Shown: in pieces, positions 30,365 through 40,543 of the stretch
How positions within the stretch are numbered: position 1 is the first letter of the stretch
How the letters are laid out: every line of letters starts with the position of its first letter
Source: Extensimonas soli
Lineage (GTDB): Bacteria > Pseudomonadota > Gammaproteobacteria > Burkholderiales > Burkholderiaceae_C
Direction of reading: 5' to 3'
Assembly: GCF_029211265.1 (NCBI RefSeq)
Contig: NZ_JARGEL010000008.1
Coordinates: 90,067-154,066 of the forward strand
DNA: 64,000 nt
Position numbers and translations under genes: made by a program
The notes under the pieces: generated by a model
What the model was told of the DNA's origin: nothing
What the model saw: the letters and a program-made list of their open reading frames with translations, nothing else
Database searches by the model: none

Positions 30365-31186
30365 TCAGCGCGGTGGCGGATGCAGGTACAGCTTGTCTGA
30401 CCAGGTGGCGAGCCATTCGGGCTTGAAGGCAACGAAAATCGCCGCGAACATGCCGGTGATGAAGCCGTCGCCCCAGGCCATGAGCCAGTGCCCGACGAGC
30501 GACAGGCCCTCATCGACACCGGGCAGCGTGTGGCCGCTCCATTGGGCGAGCATGGCCGAGACGAACACGCACAGCACCGTGCCGAGGAACGCGCGGCCGA
30601 GCACATAGACGAAGATCCATGCGCCCAGGAGCCTGTCGGACTTTGGAATCGTCGGCTGTGAATGCGCCGCAGCGACCCATTTTTTACCGTCTTCTTGCCC
30701 CATAGCACCACTATGGGGCGGCGAATCCGGCAAAAACTGGTCACGCTGGGGCGCATTCTCGCTTTCGACGCCCAAAGTCCGACAGGCTCCTAGGTAGCGC
30801 CGTATCAGCGCACCGAGCAGCAGCGCAAAGGTGGCCGGCACCACGCCGAGCCAGGCGATGGTGCCCAGCGCCTGCGCCCAGCCCATGGCGGGCGAAAACC
30901 AGCACGCGAGCACGCCCACCGCCACGAGCGTCAGCACGGCGAGCGGCCAGCCCAGCATCAGCACCACCAGGCAGGCGCCCGACCACTGCAGTTGCAGCGG
31001 CATGGCGTGCAAGGTGGGCAGCGCCCAGACCCAGGGCAGCAGCACGAGCGTCGCGAGCAGCGGCGAGATGAGCGGCGAGAGCGTGCGCTCACGCCCGGCG
31101 CCAGCGGGCCACACGAGCATGCGCCACGGCGCGAGCCACAGCGCTACGAGCACGGCAAGGGTCACGAGGGTGGCTTCGAGCAGCAT
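30365..31186 (-). CDS. CbiM-like energy-coupling-factor transporter permease carrying an R1 insertion
   Basis: The 273-residue membrane protein has six or more hydrophobic segments and resembles the substrate-binding (S/CbiM) permeases of ECF metal transporters, including the C-terminal GDGFITGMFAAIFVAFKPEWL. R1 copy B is inserted in frame at residues ~132-186 between two membrane segments, adding a hydrophilic stretch containing [20 protein letters not shown]. Without it the junction reads RRYLGAWIFVYVLGRAFLG, a normal loop-helix border. I take ATG 31186; a TTG 36 nt upstream is the only longer option. No ATPase or T-component gene is nearby. Confidence 0.72.
   Translation of the reverse strand: MLLEATLVTLAVLVALWLAPWRMLVWPAGAGRERTLSPLISPLLATLVLLPWVWALPTLHAMPLQLQWSGACLVVLMLGWPLAVLTLVAVGVLACWFSPAMGWAQALGTIAWLGVVPATFALLLGALIRRYLGACRTLGVESENAPQRDQFLPDSPPHSGAMGQEDGKKWVAAAHSQPTIPKSDRLLGAWIFVYVLGRAFLGTVLCVFVSAMLAQWSGHTLPGVDEGLSLVGHWLMAWGDGFITGMFAAIFVAFKPEWLATWSDKLYLHPPPR
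30625..30793. repeat. Palindromic repeat R1, copy B (in frame within the permease gene)
   Basis: 169 bp with flanks CCAG (30625-30628) and CTAG (30790-30793). Terminal repeats GAGCCTGTCGGACTTTGG and central stem GCCCCATAG / CTATGGGGC are conserved while the 5-nt loop differs (CACCA instead of TCCCG in copy A). The encoded peptide differs from that in HemD at only about two residues. Confidence 0.9.
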
Positions 31187-31232
31187 GGAGTCGGAAAACA
31201 AACGCGGTGAGGTCAATGCCAAGAAAGCCGCG

Positions 31233-31643
31233 TCAAGCCAGCCAGTTGCTCACCTGCAAGCCCGGTACGCGCGCAAAAGCGGCGTCGGCGCTGACCACGG
31301 TGGCGCCGATGGCGAGCGCCTGCGCGGCGATCAGCAGGTCGTTCGCGCCCATGGGGGTGCCTTGGCCGTCGAGCGCGGTGCGCAGTTGCGCATAGACCGG
31401 GCTGATGCGGGCTTCTATGGGCAGCACCGTCAGTGTTTCCAGAATGTTTTCATAGGCGGCCTGCAGACGACGATTCGGTTTGCGCCGCAGGCCGTATTCC
31501 AGTTCGCATTGCACGATAACACTGATGCACAACGCCTCGGCACCATGGGCGTGGCTGTAGGCCATGGCGCGCATGGCCGCAGGGCCCTGCAGGTTGCGCA
31601 TCATGTCGGAGAGGATGTTCGTATCGAGCAGCAGGGTACTCAT
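31233..31643 (-). CDS. vapC: VapC-type PIN-domain ribonuclease toxin
   Basis: The 136-residue protein has the PIN acidic quartet: LLLDTNILSDMM (Asp ~7), VIVQCELEYGL (Glu), GANDLLIAAQA (Asp) and VSADAAF (Asp). VapC toxins cleave specific RNAs, often initiator tRNA. The ATG overlaps the vapB stop by 4 nt. It ends near the start of the permease gene, with no terminator visible. Confidence 0.93.
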   Translation of the reverse strand: MSTLLLDTNILSDMMRNLQGPAAMRAMAYSHAHGAEALCISVIVQCELEYGLRRKPNRRLQAAYENILETLTVLPIEARISPVYAQLRTALDGQGTPMGANDLLIAAQALAIGATVVSADAAFARVPGLQVSNWLA

Positions 31644-32038
31644 AGCTGGATGTCGTCTAGCGGCAGCAATCCCTCGTCCACATCGGGAAAGGGCTCTGCT
31701 ACGGGCTCCCAGTCTTTCATGGCGGCCAGCGCCGCGGCCAGCGCTGCTACGGTGCCTTTTTGCGGCTGCTCGGGCGCAGCCTCGATGATGAGGCGGTTGC
31801 CCTCTCGGCGCATCAGCGCCGCTTTGCCGGGCAGCTCGAACTCCTTGGGAATGCGCACGGCCTGGTTCGCGCCGTTGCGAAACAGGCGCACACGGCGGAC
31901 TTTTGCGGTGTCGGTATCGGCGCTGGCATCGGCAGCAGCGGCCGGCGCGGCAGGGGCCGCGGTGGGCGCAGCAGAGGGGGCTTGGGCCGCCTCGGGCTGC
32001 AGGCGGTAAACCGCGGTGGATTCGGCGACGTGGTGCAT
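31640..32038 (-). CDS. vapB: VapB antitoxin with a long Ala-rich N-terminal extension
   Basis: Residues ~46-90 carry the AbrB/SpoVT-type DNA-binding fold (VRRVRLFRNGANQAVRIPKEFELPG) and the C-terminal part would block VapC. The 45 residues before the fold (AAPTAAPAAPAAAADASAD...) are low-complexity and unusual, as VapB antitoxins are generally 75-85 residues. The ATG at 32038 has AAAGGAGG just upstream and no good internal ATG starts the fold, so the long form is probably real. Confidence 0.88.
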   Translation of the reverse strand: MHHVAESTAVYRLQPEAAQAPSAAPTAAPAAPAAAADASADTDTAKVRRVRLFRNGANQAVRIPKEFELPGKAALMRREGNRLIIEAAPEQPQKGTVAALAAALAAMKDWEPVAEPFPDVDEGLLPLDDIQL

Positions 32039-32072
32039 GGGCGCCTCCTTTGGGTGAGGGGTCAGTGTAGCC

Positions 32073-32086
32073 TATGCCGCGGCATA
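32073..32086. promoter_or_regulatory. Candidate VapBC operator
   Basis: TATGCCGCGGCATA is a perfect 14-bp palindrome 35 nt upstream of vapB, in the 89-bp gap to mfd. Confidence 0.5.
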
Positions 32087-32127
32087 TGTCTTGGCCCATG
32101 GGCACGCCCTCGCGCCCCTCCACGCCC

Positions 32128-35100
32128 TCACGCCGCCACGGCTGCGAGCGGCTGGCCCAGGCTGCGCAGCACGTCGCGCACCAGCTGTGCACGCGCCTTG
32201 GGGTCGGGCAGGGCGCGTTCGATGCGCAGCTTTTCGTTGCCGGCGAGCTTGATGTGCTTGTTTTTCTGGATCAGCCCGATGATCGCCATAGGGTCTATGG
32301 GCGGCTGGGGCTTGAAGCTGATGTGAATCACGCCGGGCGCGGCATCGACCTTGGTGACGCCGTAGCGGCTGCCGAGCACGCGCAGGCGGTGCACGTCGAT
32401 CAGGGTTTGCGTGGGCGGCGGCAGCTTGCCGAAGCGATCGACGATCTCTTCGAGCAGGCGGTCGATCTGCTCGTCGCTTTGCGCGGTGGCGAGTTTTTTG
32501 TAGAACGACAGGCGCAGGTGCACGTCGCCGCAGTAGTCGTCGGGCAGCAGGGCGGGGGCGTGCAGGTTGATGTCGGTGGTGGCCGACAGCGGTGCGAGCA
32601 GGTCGGGCTCCTTGCCGGCCTTGAGCGAGCGCACGGCCTCGCTGAGCATTTCGTTGTAGAGCTGAAAGCCCACTTCGAGCATGTTGCCGCTCTGATTTTC
32701 GCCCAGCAGCTCGCCCGCGCCGCGGATTTCGAGGTCGTGCATGGCCAGGTAAAAGCCGCTGCCGAGTTCTTCCATCTGCTGGATGGCTTCGAGCCGCTGC
32801 TGTGCCTGTTTGGTCAGCCCTTCGAGGTCGGGCACCATGAGGTAGGCGTAGGCCTGGTGGTGGCTGCGGCCCACGCGCCCGCGCAGCTGGTGCAGCTGCG
32901 CCAGACCGAACTTGTCGGCGCGGCTGATGAGAATGGTGTTCGCCGTGGGCACGTCGATGCCGGTTTCGATGATGGTCGAGCACAGCAGCAGGTTGTAGCG
33001 CTGCGCCACGAAGTCGCGCATCACGCGCTCGAGCTCGCGCTCGGGCATCTGGCCGTGGGCCACGGCGATGCGCGCCTCGGGCAATATCTCCTGCAGCTTC
33101 TGGCGCCGGTTTTCGATGGTCTCGACCTCGTTGTGCAAAAAGTACACCTGCCCGCCGCGCTTCAATTCGCGCAGCACGGCCTCGCGGATCACGCCCGTGC
33201 TCTCGCTGCGCACGAAGGTCTTGATGGCCAGGCGCCGCTGCGGCGCGGTAGCAATCACCGAAAGGTCGCGCAGGCCCTCGAGCGCCATGCCCAGCGTGCG
33301 CGGGATGGGCGTGGCCGTGAGCGTGAGCACATCGACTTCGGCGCGCAGCTGCTTCATGGCCTCTTTGTGGCGCACGCCAAAGCGGTGCTCCTCGTCGATG
33401 ATGAGCAGGCCCAGGTCCTTGAAGTGCACCGATGCGCTGAGCAGCTTGTGCGTGCCCACGACGATGTCCACCGTGCCCTCGGCCAGCCCTTTGAGCGTGG
33501 CCGTCACCTCTTTGGTGGAGCGAAAGCGCGACACCTCGGCCACCTTCACGGGCCACTTGGCAAAGCGGTCGACCAGCGTCTGGTAATGCTGCTCGGCCAG
33601 CAGCGTGGTGGGCGCGAGGAAGGCCACCTGCTTGCCACCCGTCACGGCCACGAAAGCCGCGCGCAGGGCGACTTCGGTCTTGCCAAAGCCCACGTCGCCG
33701 CACACCAGCCGGTCCATGGGGCGCGGGCTGATCATGTCCTGGACCACGGCGTGGATCGCGGCCTTTTGGTCGGCGGTTTCTTCAAAGCCGAAGTCGTTGG
33801 CAAAAATCTCGTAGTCCTGCGCGTGGAAGCGAAAGGCGTAGCCCTGGCGCGCGGCGCGGCGTGCGTAGATGTTGAGCAGTTCGGCCGCGGCGTCGCGCAC
33901 CTGTTCGGCGGCCTTGCGTTTGGCCTTGTCCCACTGGCCGCTGCCCAGCTTATGCAGCGGGGCTTCGTCGGCACTCACACCGGTGTAGCGGCTGATGAGC
34001 TGCAGCTGGCTCACAGGCACGTAGAGCGCGGCCTTGTCGGCGTATTCGAGGTGCAAGAACTCCTGCGTCGCGGGGCTGCCGTCGGGGTTTTTCTCGCCCA
34101 GGTCCATGTGCACGAGCCCGCGGTAGCGGCCAATGCCGTGCGCGCTGTGCACCACGGGGTCGCCCACGTTGAGCTCGGAGAGGTCTTTGATCAGCGCATC
34201 GACGTCGCTGGTCTGCTCCTGGCGTTTGCGCCGGCGCGTGGCGGCGCCGGTGGCAAAGAGCTCGGTTTCGGTGACGAAGTCGATGCCGCCTTCGGGCCAC
34301 GAAAAGCCGTTGCCCAGCGCTGCCGTGGCGATGCCGATTTTTTCGTCCGCGGCCTGGAATTCGGCGAGCGAGTCGAACGCTGGCGGGCTGACGCCGCTTG
34401 CGCGCAGAAAGTCCAGCAGGCTCTCGCGCCGCCCTGCGCTTTCGGCCAGCAGCAGCACGCGCTGCGGCGTGCGCTGCACGTGCGCCTGCAGGCGTGTGAG
34501 CGGCTCGTCGGCGCCGCGCACCACGGTGAGGTCGGGCAGGGTGGCGAATTCGGCGTAGGCCGAGGCTGCGCTCTCGGCCGACACCATGCCTTCGGGCGTA
34601 TCGCCGCCCGCTGCGCCAGCACCTGCGGCGGCCCGCAGCGCCAGTTGCGCATGGGCGTTGGCGCGGGTGTAGAACTGCTCGGCGCTCAAAAACAGCGCTT
34701 CGGGCGGCAGCACGGGGTGTTCGGGGTCGCCCTGCACCAGGCGGTGGCGCTCGCGCGTGTCCTGCCAGAACTGCGCGAACGCGGCCTGCACGTCGCCGTG
34801 CAGCACCACGGTGGCCTGCGCGCCCAGATAGTCGAACACCGTGGCCGTGTCGTCGAAAAACAGCGGCAGGTAATACTCTATGCCCGCCGTGGCCACGCCG
34901 TTGCCCATGTCCTTGTAGATGCGGCTCTTGGTCGGGTCGCCCTCGATCAGCTCGCGCCAGCGGCGTCGAAAGCGTGTGCGCGCTTCCTCGTCCATAGGGA
35001 ATTCGCGCCCCGGCAGCAGGCGCACCTCGGGCACGGGGTAGAGGCTGCGCTGGCTGTCGGGGTCGAAGGCGCGGATGCTGTCGATCTCGTCATCGAACAG

Positions 35101-35658
35101 GTCGATGCGGTAGGGCATGGGCGCGCCCATCGGAAACAGGTCGATCAAGCCGCCGCGCACCGCGTATTCGCCCGGGCTCACCACCTGCGTGACGTGGCTG
35201 TAGCCGGCCAGCGTGAGCTGTGCCTTGAGCCTGGCCTCGTCGAGTTTTTGCCCCGTCTTGAAATGAAAGGTGTAGGCCGCCAGAAACGACGGCGGCGCGA
35301 GCCGGTACAGCGCCGTCGTGGCCGGCACCAGCACCACGTCGGCGCCCGTGTCCTGGTCTTTCTGGCTGATGCGCCACAGCGTCGCAAGGCGCTCGCTGAT
35401 CAAGTCCTGGTGCGGCGAAAAGCTGTCGTAGGGCAGCGTCTCCCAGTCGGGAAACAGCGCAATGCGCAGGTCGGGCGCAAAAAACGCCACCTCGTCGATC
35501 AGGCGCTGTGCGTCGCTCGCGTCGGCCGTGACGATGGCCGTGAGCCGCCGGCCAGATTTTTCGCGCGCCGCGAGCTGCGCGAGCAAGAGCGCATCGGCGC
35601 TGCCCACGGGGCGCGGCAGGGTGAAGCGTTTACCGGGGGTGAGTTTGGGCAAGTCCAT
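32128..35658 (-). CDS. mfd: Transcription-repair coupling factor
   Basis: The 1176-residue ATP-driven translocase removes RNA polymerase stalled at lesions and recruits UvrA. The N-terminal UvrB-like part has YDSFSPHQDLISERL, the RNAP-interaction domain starts around VGDPVVHSAHGIGRYRGL, and the RecG-like motor contains GDVGFGKTEVALRAAF (Walker A), the DEEHRFGVRHKE box, TATPIPRTL and RGRVGRS. ATG 35658 gives the family-like MDLPKLTPGKR. It is convergent with nothing on its 5' side; brnTA is divergent. Confidence 0.97.
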   Translation of the reverse strand: MDLPKLTPGKRFTLPRPVGSADALLLAQLAAREKSGRRLTAIVTADASDAQRLIDEVAFFAPDLRIALFPDWETLPYDSFSPHQDLISERLATLWRISQKDQDTGADVVLVPATTALYRLAPPSFLAAYTFHFKTGQKLDEARLKAQLTLAGYSHVTQVVSPGEYAVRGGLIDLFPMGAPMPYRIDLFDDEIDSIRAFDPDSQRSLYPVPEVRLLPGREFPMDEEARTRFRRRWRELIEGDPTKSRIYKDMGNGVATAGIEYYLPLFFDDTATVFDYLGAQATVVLHGDVQAAFAQFWQDTRERHRLVQGDPEHPVLPPEALFLSAEQFYTRANAHAQLALRAAAGAGAAGGDTPEGMVSAESAASAYAEFATLPDLTVVRGADEPLTRLQAHVQRTPQRVLLLAESAGRRESLLDFLRASGVSPPAFDSLAEFQAADEKIGIATAALGNGFSWPEGGIDFVTETELFATGAATRRRKRQEQTSDVDALIKDLSELNVGDPVVHSAHGIGRYRGLVHMDLGEKNPDGSPATQEFLHLEYADKAALYVPVSQLQLISRYTGVSADEAPLHKLGSGQWDKAKRKAAEQVRDAAAELLNIYARRAARQGYAFRFHAQDYEIFANDFGFEETADQKAAIHAVVQDMISPRPMDRLVCGDVGFGKTEVALRAAFVAVTGGKQVAFLAPTTLLAEQHYQTLVDRFAKWPVKVAEVSRFRSTKEVTATLKGLAEGTVDIVVGTHKLLSASVHFKDLGLLIIDEEHRFGVRHKEAMKQLRAEVDVLTLTATPIPRTLGMALEGLRDLSVIATAPQRRLAIKTFVRSESTGVIREAVLRELKRGGQVYFLHNEVETIENRRQKLQEILPEARIAVAHGQMPERELERVMRDFVAQRYNLLLCSTIIETGIDVPTANTILISRADKFGLAQLHQLRGRVGRSHHQAYAYLMVPDLEGLTKQAQQRLEAIQQMEELGSGFYLAMHDLEIRGAGELLGENQSGNMLEVGFQLYNEMLSEAVRSLKAGKEPDLLAPLSATTDINLHAPALLPDDYCGDVHLRLSFYKKLATAQSDEQIDRLLEEIVDRFGKLPPPTQTLIDVHRLRVLGSRYGVTKVDAAPGVIHISFKPQPPIDPMAIIGLIQKNKHIKLAGNEKLRIERALPDPKARAQLVRDVLRSLGQPLAAVAA

Positions 35659-35830
35659 GGGCGCTGGAAGCAAAAAGCAAAAGGCACAAACGACGAAAAC
35701 CCCCGACCGGAGAGGGCGGGGGTGTGGGGAGTTGTGGGGTGCAATTTTAGAGCGGGGCCGTTTGCAGACCAGGTGGGAGATGCGATGCTGGCCGGACTGC
35801 CTGGGGCCAAAGAGTGCCGATTTGCTGCAG

Positions 35831-35866
35831 TATCAATAGCTGCTTGCGCTTGCTGGGCGCTCGCAT
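35831..35866 (+). repeat. R3 fragment upstream of brnT
   Basis: TATCAATAGCTGCTTGCGCT is an exact R3 core, followed by TGCTGGGCGC. The 269-bp space 35659-35927 between mfd and brnT otherwise holds only a GC-rich hairpin (CCCCCGACC...GGCGGGGG at about 35700-35722) and the brnT promoter. Confidence 0.65.
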
Positions 35867-35892
35867 CTGGGACGTTGGGCGTCGAGTAAGCG

Positions 35893-35921
35893 GTGACAAT
35901 AGGCACACACCATCGTAAAAT
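35893..35921 (+). promoter_or_regulatory. Sigma-70-type promoter of brnTA
   Basis: GTGACA (35893-35898), a 17-bp spacer and TAAAAT (35916-35921): each hexamer matches its consensus at 5 of 6 positions. Transcription would start about at the brnT ATG (35928), so the message may be leaderless. Confidence 0.6.
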
Positions 35922-35927
35922 GGCCCC

Positions 35928-36221
35928 ATGAAACCATTTCGCTGGAACGCCGAGAAGAATGAAACGCTCACGTCTGAGCGGGGCATTTCGTTTGAGAGCA
36001 TCGTGGTCGCCATCGAGTCAGGCGGGCTGCTGGACATCCTGGCCCATCCGAACCAGTCGAAATATCCAAGGCAGCGCGTTCTTGTCGTCTCGTGCGACAA
36101 CTACGTCTACTTGGTGCCGTTCGTCGAGGAGGAAGATTACTTCTTCCTCAAGACTGTGATCCCTAGCCGCAAGGCTACTCGGGACTATCTGAATCAAGGT
36201 GAACCAGATGCCGAAAATTGA
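35928..36221 (+). CDS. brnT: BrnT-family ribonuclease toxin
   Basis: The 97-residue protein begins MKPFRWNAEKNETLTSERGISFE, the W-x-x-x-K-N pattern that opens BrnT toxins (RelE-like RNases), and has the PRQRVLVVSCDNYVYLVPFVE strand pair and a C-terminal TVIPSRKATRDYL. The family is usually paired with a downstream antitoxin, as here. There is no Shine-Dalgarno before the ATG, consistent with the leaderless promoter position. Confidence 0.85.
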   Translation: MKPFRWNAEKNETLTSERGISFESIVVAIESGGLLDILAHPNQSKYPRQRVLVVSCDNYVYLVPFVEEEDYFFLKTVIPSRKATRDYLNQGEPDAEN

Positions 36222-36537
36222 TGACAATGAACTCGACGTGCTGAGCGCCTTCGAGAAAGGCCAGCTGAAGTCTGTTGCAACGAAGGCTGAACTTGCCAAG
36301 TTCAAGGCCGCAGCGCGCGCTACCGCCATCAAGGATCGCCGGGTCAATATCCGACTTTCCTCTGGTGATCTGCACGATATTCAGGTCAAGGCCCTGGAAG
36401 AAGGGGTGCCGTACCAAACACTCATTGCTAGCGTTCTGCACAAGTACGTCACGGGGCGCCTTGCAGATCGCTTGGGCCCCATCACGAGTACAACTCGCAA
36501 GCCTGCGGCAAAACGTCGCGCTACATCGGACCGCTAA
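36208..36537 (+). CDS. BrnA/CopG-type antitoxin
   Basis: The 109-residue protein carries a ribbon-helix-helix segment (RRVNIRLSSGDLHDIQVKALEEGVPYQTLIASVLHKYVTG), the fold of CopG-type antitoxins that pair with BrnT. ATG 36208 has AAGGTG 7 nt upstream and overlaps brnT by 14 nt; a GTG at 36199 is an alternative. The C-terminal ~20 residues are basic (RKPAAKRRATSDR). Confidence 0.85.
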   Translation: MPKIDDNELDVLSAFEKGQLKSVATKAELAKFKAAARATAIKDRRVNIRLSSGDLHDIQVKALEEGVPYQTLIASVLHKYVTGRLADRLGPITSTTRKPAAKRRATSDR

Positions 36538-36618
36538 TCCATCGCCTTGGCAAAGACGCCCCACGGTCTATCCGGCGACCGCAGTCAGCGCCTGGGCGCT
36601 GACGCGGGGTGGCACGAT

Positions 36619-36784
36619 CTAGTGTAGTGTTTGATGCTTGATGCGACAAATAAAATCGATGGATTTTTGGTCTGAGCAAGGCGCAAACCGCAGCGATACC
36701 GGGTGGTATCGCGAGGATTTGCAACGCGGCCCAGGCCGAAAAGACGCTGTTTTATGTCGCAGAGTGCGTCGAACACTACACTAG
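36619..36784. repeat. Palindromic repeat R2, copy A
   Basis: 166 bp including CTAG at both ends. Terminal repeats are TGTAGTGTTTGA and its near-complement; the arms continue as an imperfect palindrome (GCGACAAATAAAA / TTTTATGTCGC) to a central stem GCGATACC-GGGT-GGTATCGC. The net insertion is 162 nt. It lies 81 bp after the brnA stop; that gap holds nothing I can name. Confidence 0.9.
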
Positions 36785-36949
36785 GAGCCTGTCGGACTTT
36801 GGAATCGTCGGCTGCGAATGCGCCGCAGCGACCCATTTTTTACCGTCTTCTTGCCCCATAGTGCCGCTATGGGGCGGCGAATCCGGCAAAAACTGGCCTC
36901 GCTGGGGCGCATTCTCGCTTTCGACGCCCAAAGTCCGACAGGCTCCTAG
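36781..36949. repeat. Palindromic repeat R1, copy C (abuts R2 copy A)
   Basis: 169 bp with CTAG on both sides; its left CTAG (36781-36784) is also the right CTAG of R2 copy A. The terminal repeats and central stem are as in copies A and B, with loop TGCCG. It is intergenic here, 46 bp from the end of bphC. Confidence 0.9.
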
Positions 36950-36994
36950 GCCCGCAGCAATGGGGGGCAGATTCCAATTGATGAAAAGCGCGCT

Positions 36995-37876
36995 TCAGCG
37001 CTGGCCGCGTACCGACTTGTGACCCCACTGGGCCGTGCGGTTGTGGCGCACCACCGTCCAGGAGGGATCCACCGTGCGCGATCCCCAGCCGAACTCAAGC
37101 TCGATCATGGGCGACGGCGTGTCGGCATAGAAGGAGATCGTATGGTCGTTGGTGTGGCGCCCGAGCAGGGAGGTGATGCACCCGGCCGCGTCCAGGCGAT
37201 CGAAGGCATGGCCCACGTCATCGATGGTGCGGGCTTGCAGCATGAAGTGGTGGATGCGCTTCGGGACAGGAAAGGCGGCGATGGCGATGGTGTGGTGGCG
37301 GCCATTGCAGTGCAGGAAGTGCGCACGCACGCACGTCTGCGGCCCAATCTGGATGTCGATGATGTCCGACAGCGCCATGCCAAGCACCTCGGTGTAGAAA
37401 GCCAACGCCTTGGCAGGATCGGGAACGGCACGCAGGAAATGCCCCATCCCCTGGTCGTCCGTGACGAAGCCCGATACGGGGGCGCCTGGCAGAAGAGGCT
37501 CCTGAAAGATTTCTGCCGGGCCGTAGTAAATCTCGAGTGGCAGGCCGAACGGGTCTTCAAGGCACAGCAGGCCCATGACATTGCGCTGCTGCGCCAGGGC
37601 CTCGTCGCCGCGGGTAAAGGCCACGCCCGCCTGGCGCAGCTTGTCGGCCATGCGCTCGAGCGCAGCGGCGTTATCCACTTCCATGCCTGCGTAGGCCAGG
37701 TCGTCGAGCTCACCGGGGTGCACGGCGATACGCCAGGCACGCTGATCGACACGGTAGAGCGCAGCGTCGCCAGCGGTGCCTGCAGCCATCAAACCCACGT
37801 TTTTGGTCAAAAAGTGGTCCCAGGCGGTTACGTCTTTGACGGCAAAGCCGAGGTAGCCCAAACGTTCAATACTCAT
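36995..37876 (-). CDS. bphC: Extradiol ring-cleavage dioxygenase (2,3-dihydroxybiphenyl 1,2-dioxygenase type)
   Basis: The 293-residue vicinal-oxygen-chelate dioxygenase has two repeat modules and the iron triad His in QGMGHFLRAV (~146), His in KRIHHFMLQA (~210) and Glu in PMIELEFGWG (~260). Overall pattern and phrases such as LGYLGFAVKDV, DPFGLPLEIYYG and LHCNGRHHTIAIAAFP are those of BphC. It would open the catechol ring made by BphA and BphB. A BphB remnant lies just upstream. The AAGGAGA ribosome-binding site is present before ATG 37876. Confidence 0.93.
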   Translation of the reverse strand: MSIERLGYLGFAVKDVTAWDHFLTKNVGLMAAGTAGDAALYRVDQRAWRIAVHPGELDDLAYAGMEVDNAAALERMADKLRQAGVAFTRGDEALAQQRNVMGLLCLEDPFGLPLEIYYGPAEIFQEPLLPGAPVSGFVTDDQGMGHFLRAVPDPAKALAFYTEVLGMALSDIIDIQIGPQTCVRAHFLHCNGRHHTIAIAAFPVPKRIHHFMLQARTIDDVGHAFDRLDAAGCITSLLGRHTNDHTISFYADTPSPMIELEFGWGSRTVDPSWTVVRHNRTAQWGHKSVRGQR

Positions 37877-37890
37877 TGTCTTCTCCTTGG

Positions 37891-38934
<1,044 letters not shown>

Positions 38935-39039
38935 ACCAATCTCCTTGAATGGATCGGGGTGCAGACGCCCTCCTAGGCAGCCACGCGAAGTGGATGGTGG
39001 ATGCCTGGGGCGCGAGCGCCTGCGGGGAATCGAATGAAT

Positions 39040-39064
39040 GCTGTTTGCTCAGGAGGCAAACAGC
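39040..39064. other. Hairpin between bphA1 and bphA2
   Basis: GCTGTTTGC-TCAGGAG-GCAAACAGC is a perfect 9-bp stem with no T-run, 37 nt after the bphA1 stop. It may stabilise or process the operon mRNA so the two subunits are made in different amounts. Confidence 0.45.
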
Positions 39065-39101
39065 GTGAAAAGGCTGAGGGTTGGTCTCGAAGCCTTGGGG
39101 C

Positions 39102-40517
<1,416 letters not shown>

Positions 40518-40543
40518 CTAAAAAACCCGGCGCATGCACGCAC

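Noticed and set aside
32074..35889. 1271-codon open frame on the plus strand
   Set aside because: It is the antisense image of mfd; the minus strand carries all Mfd motifs and the plus-strand translation is His/Gly/Ala-rich with no family.
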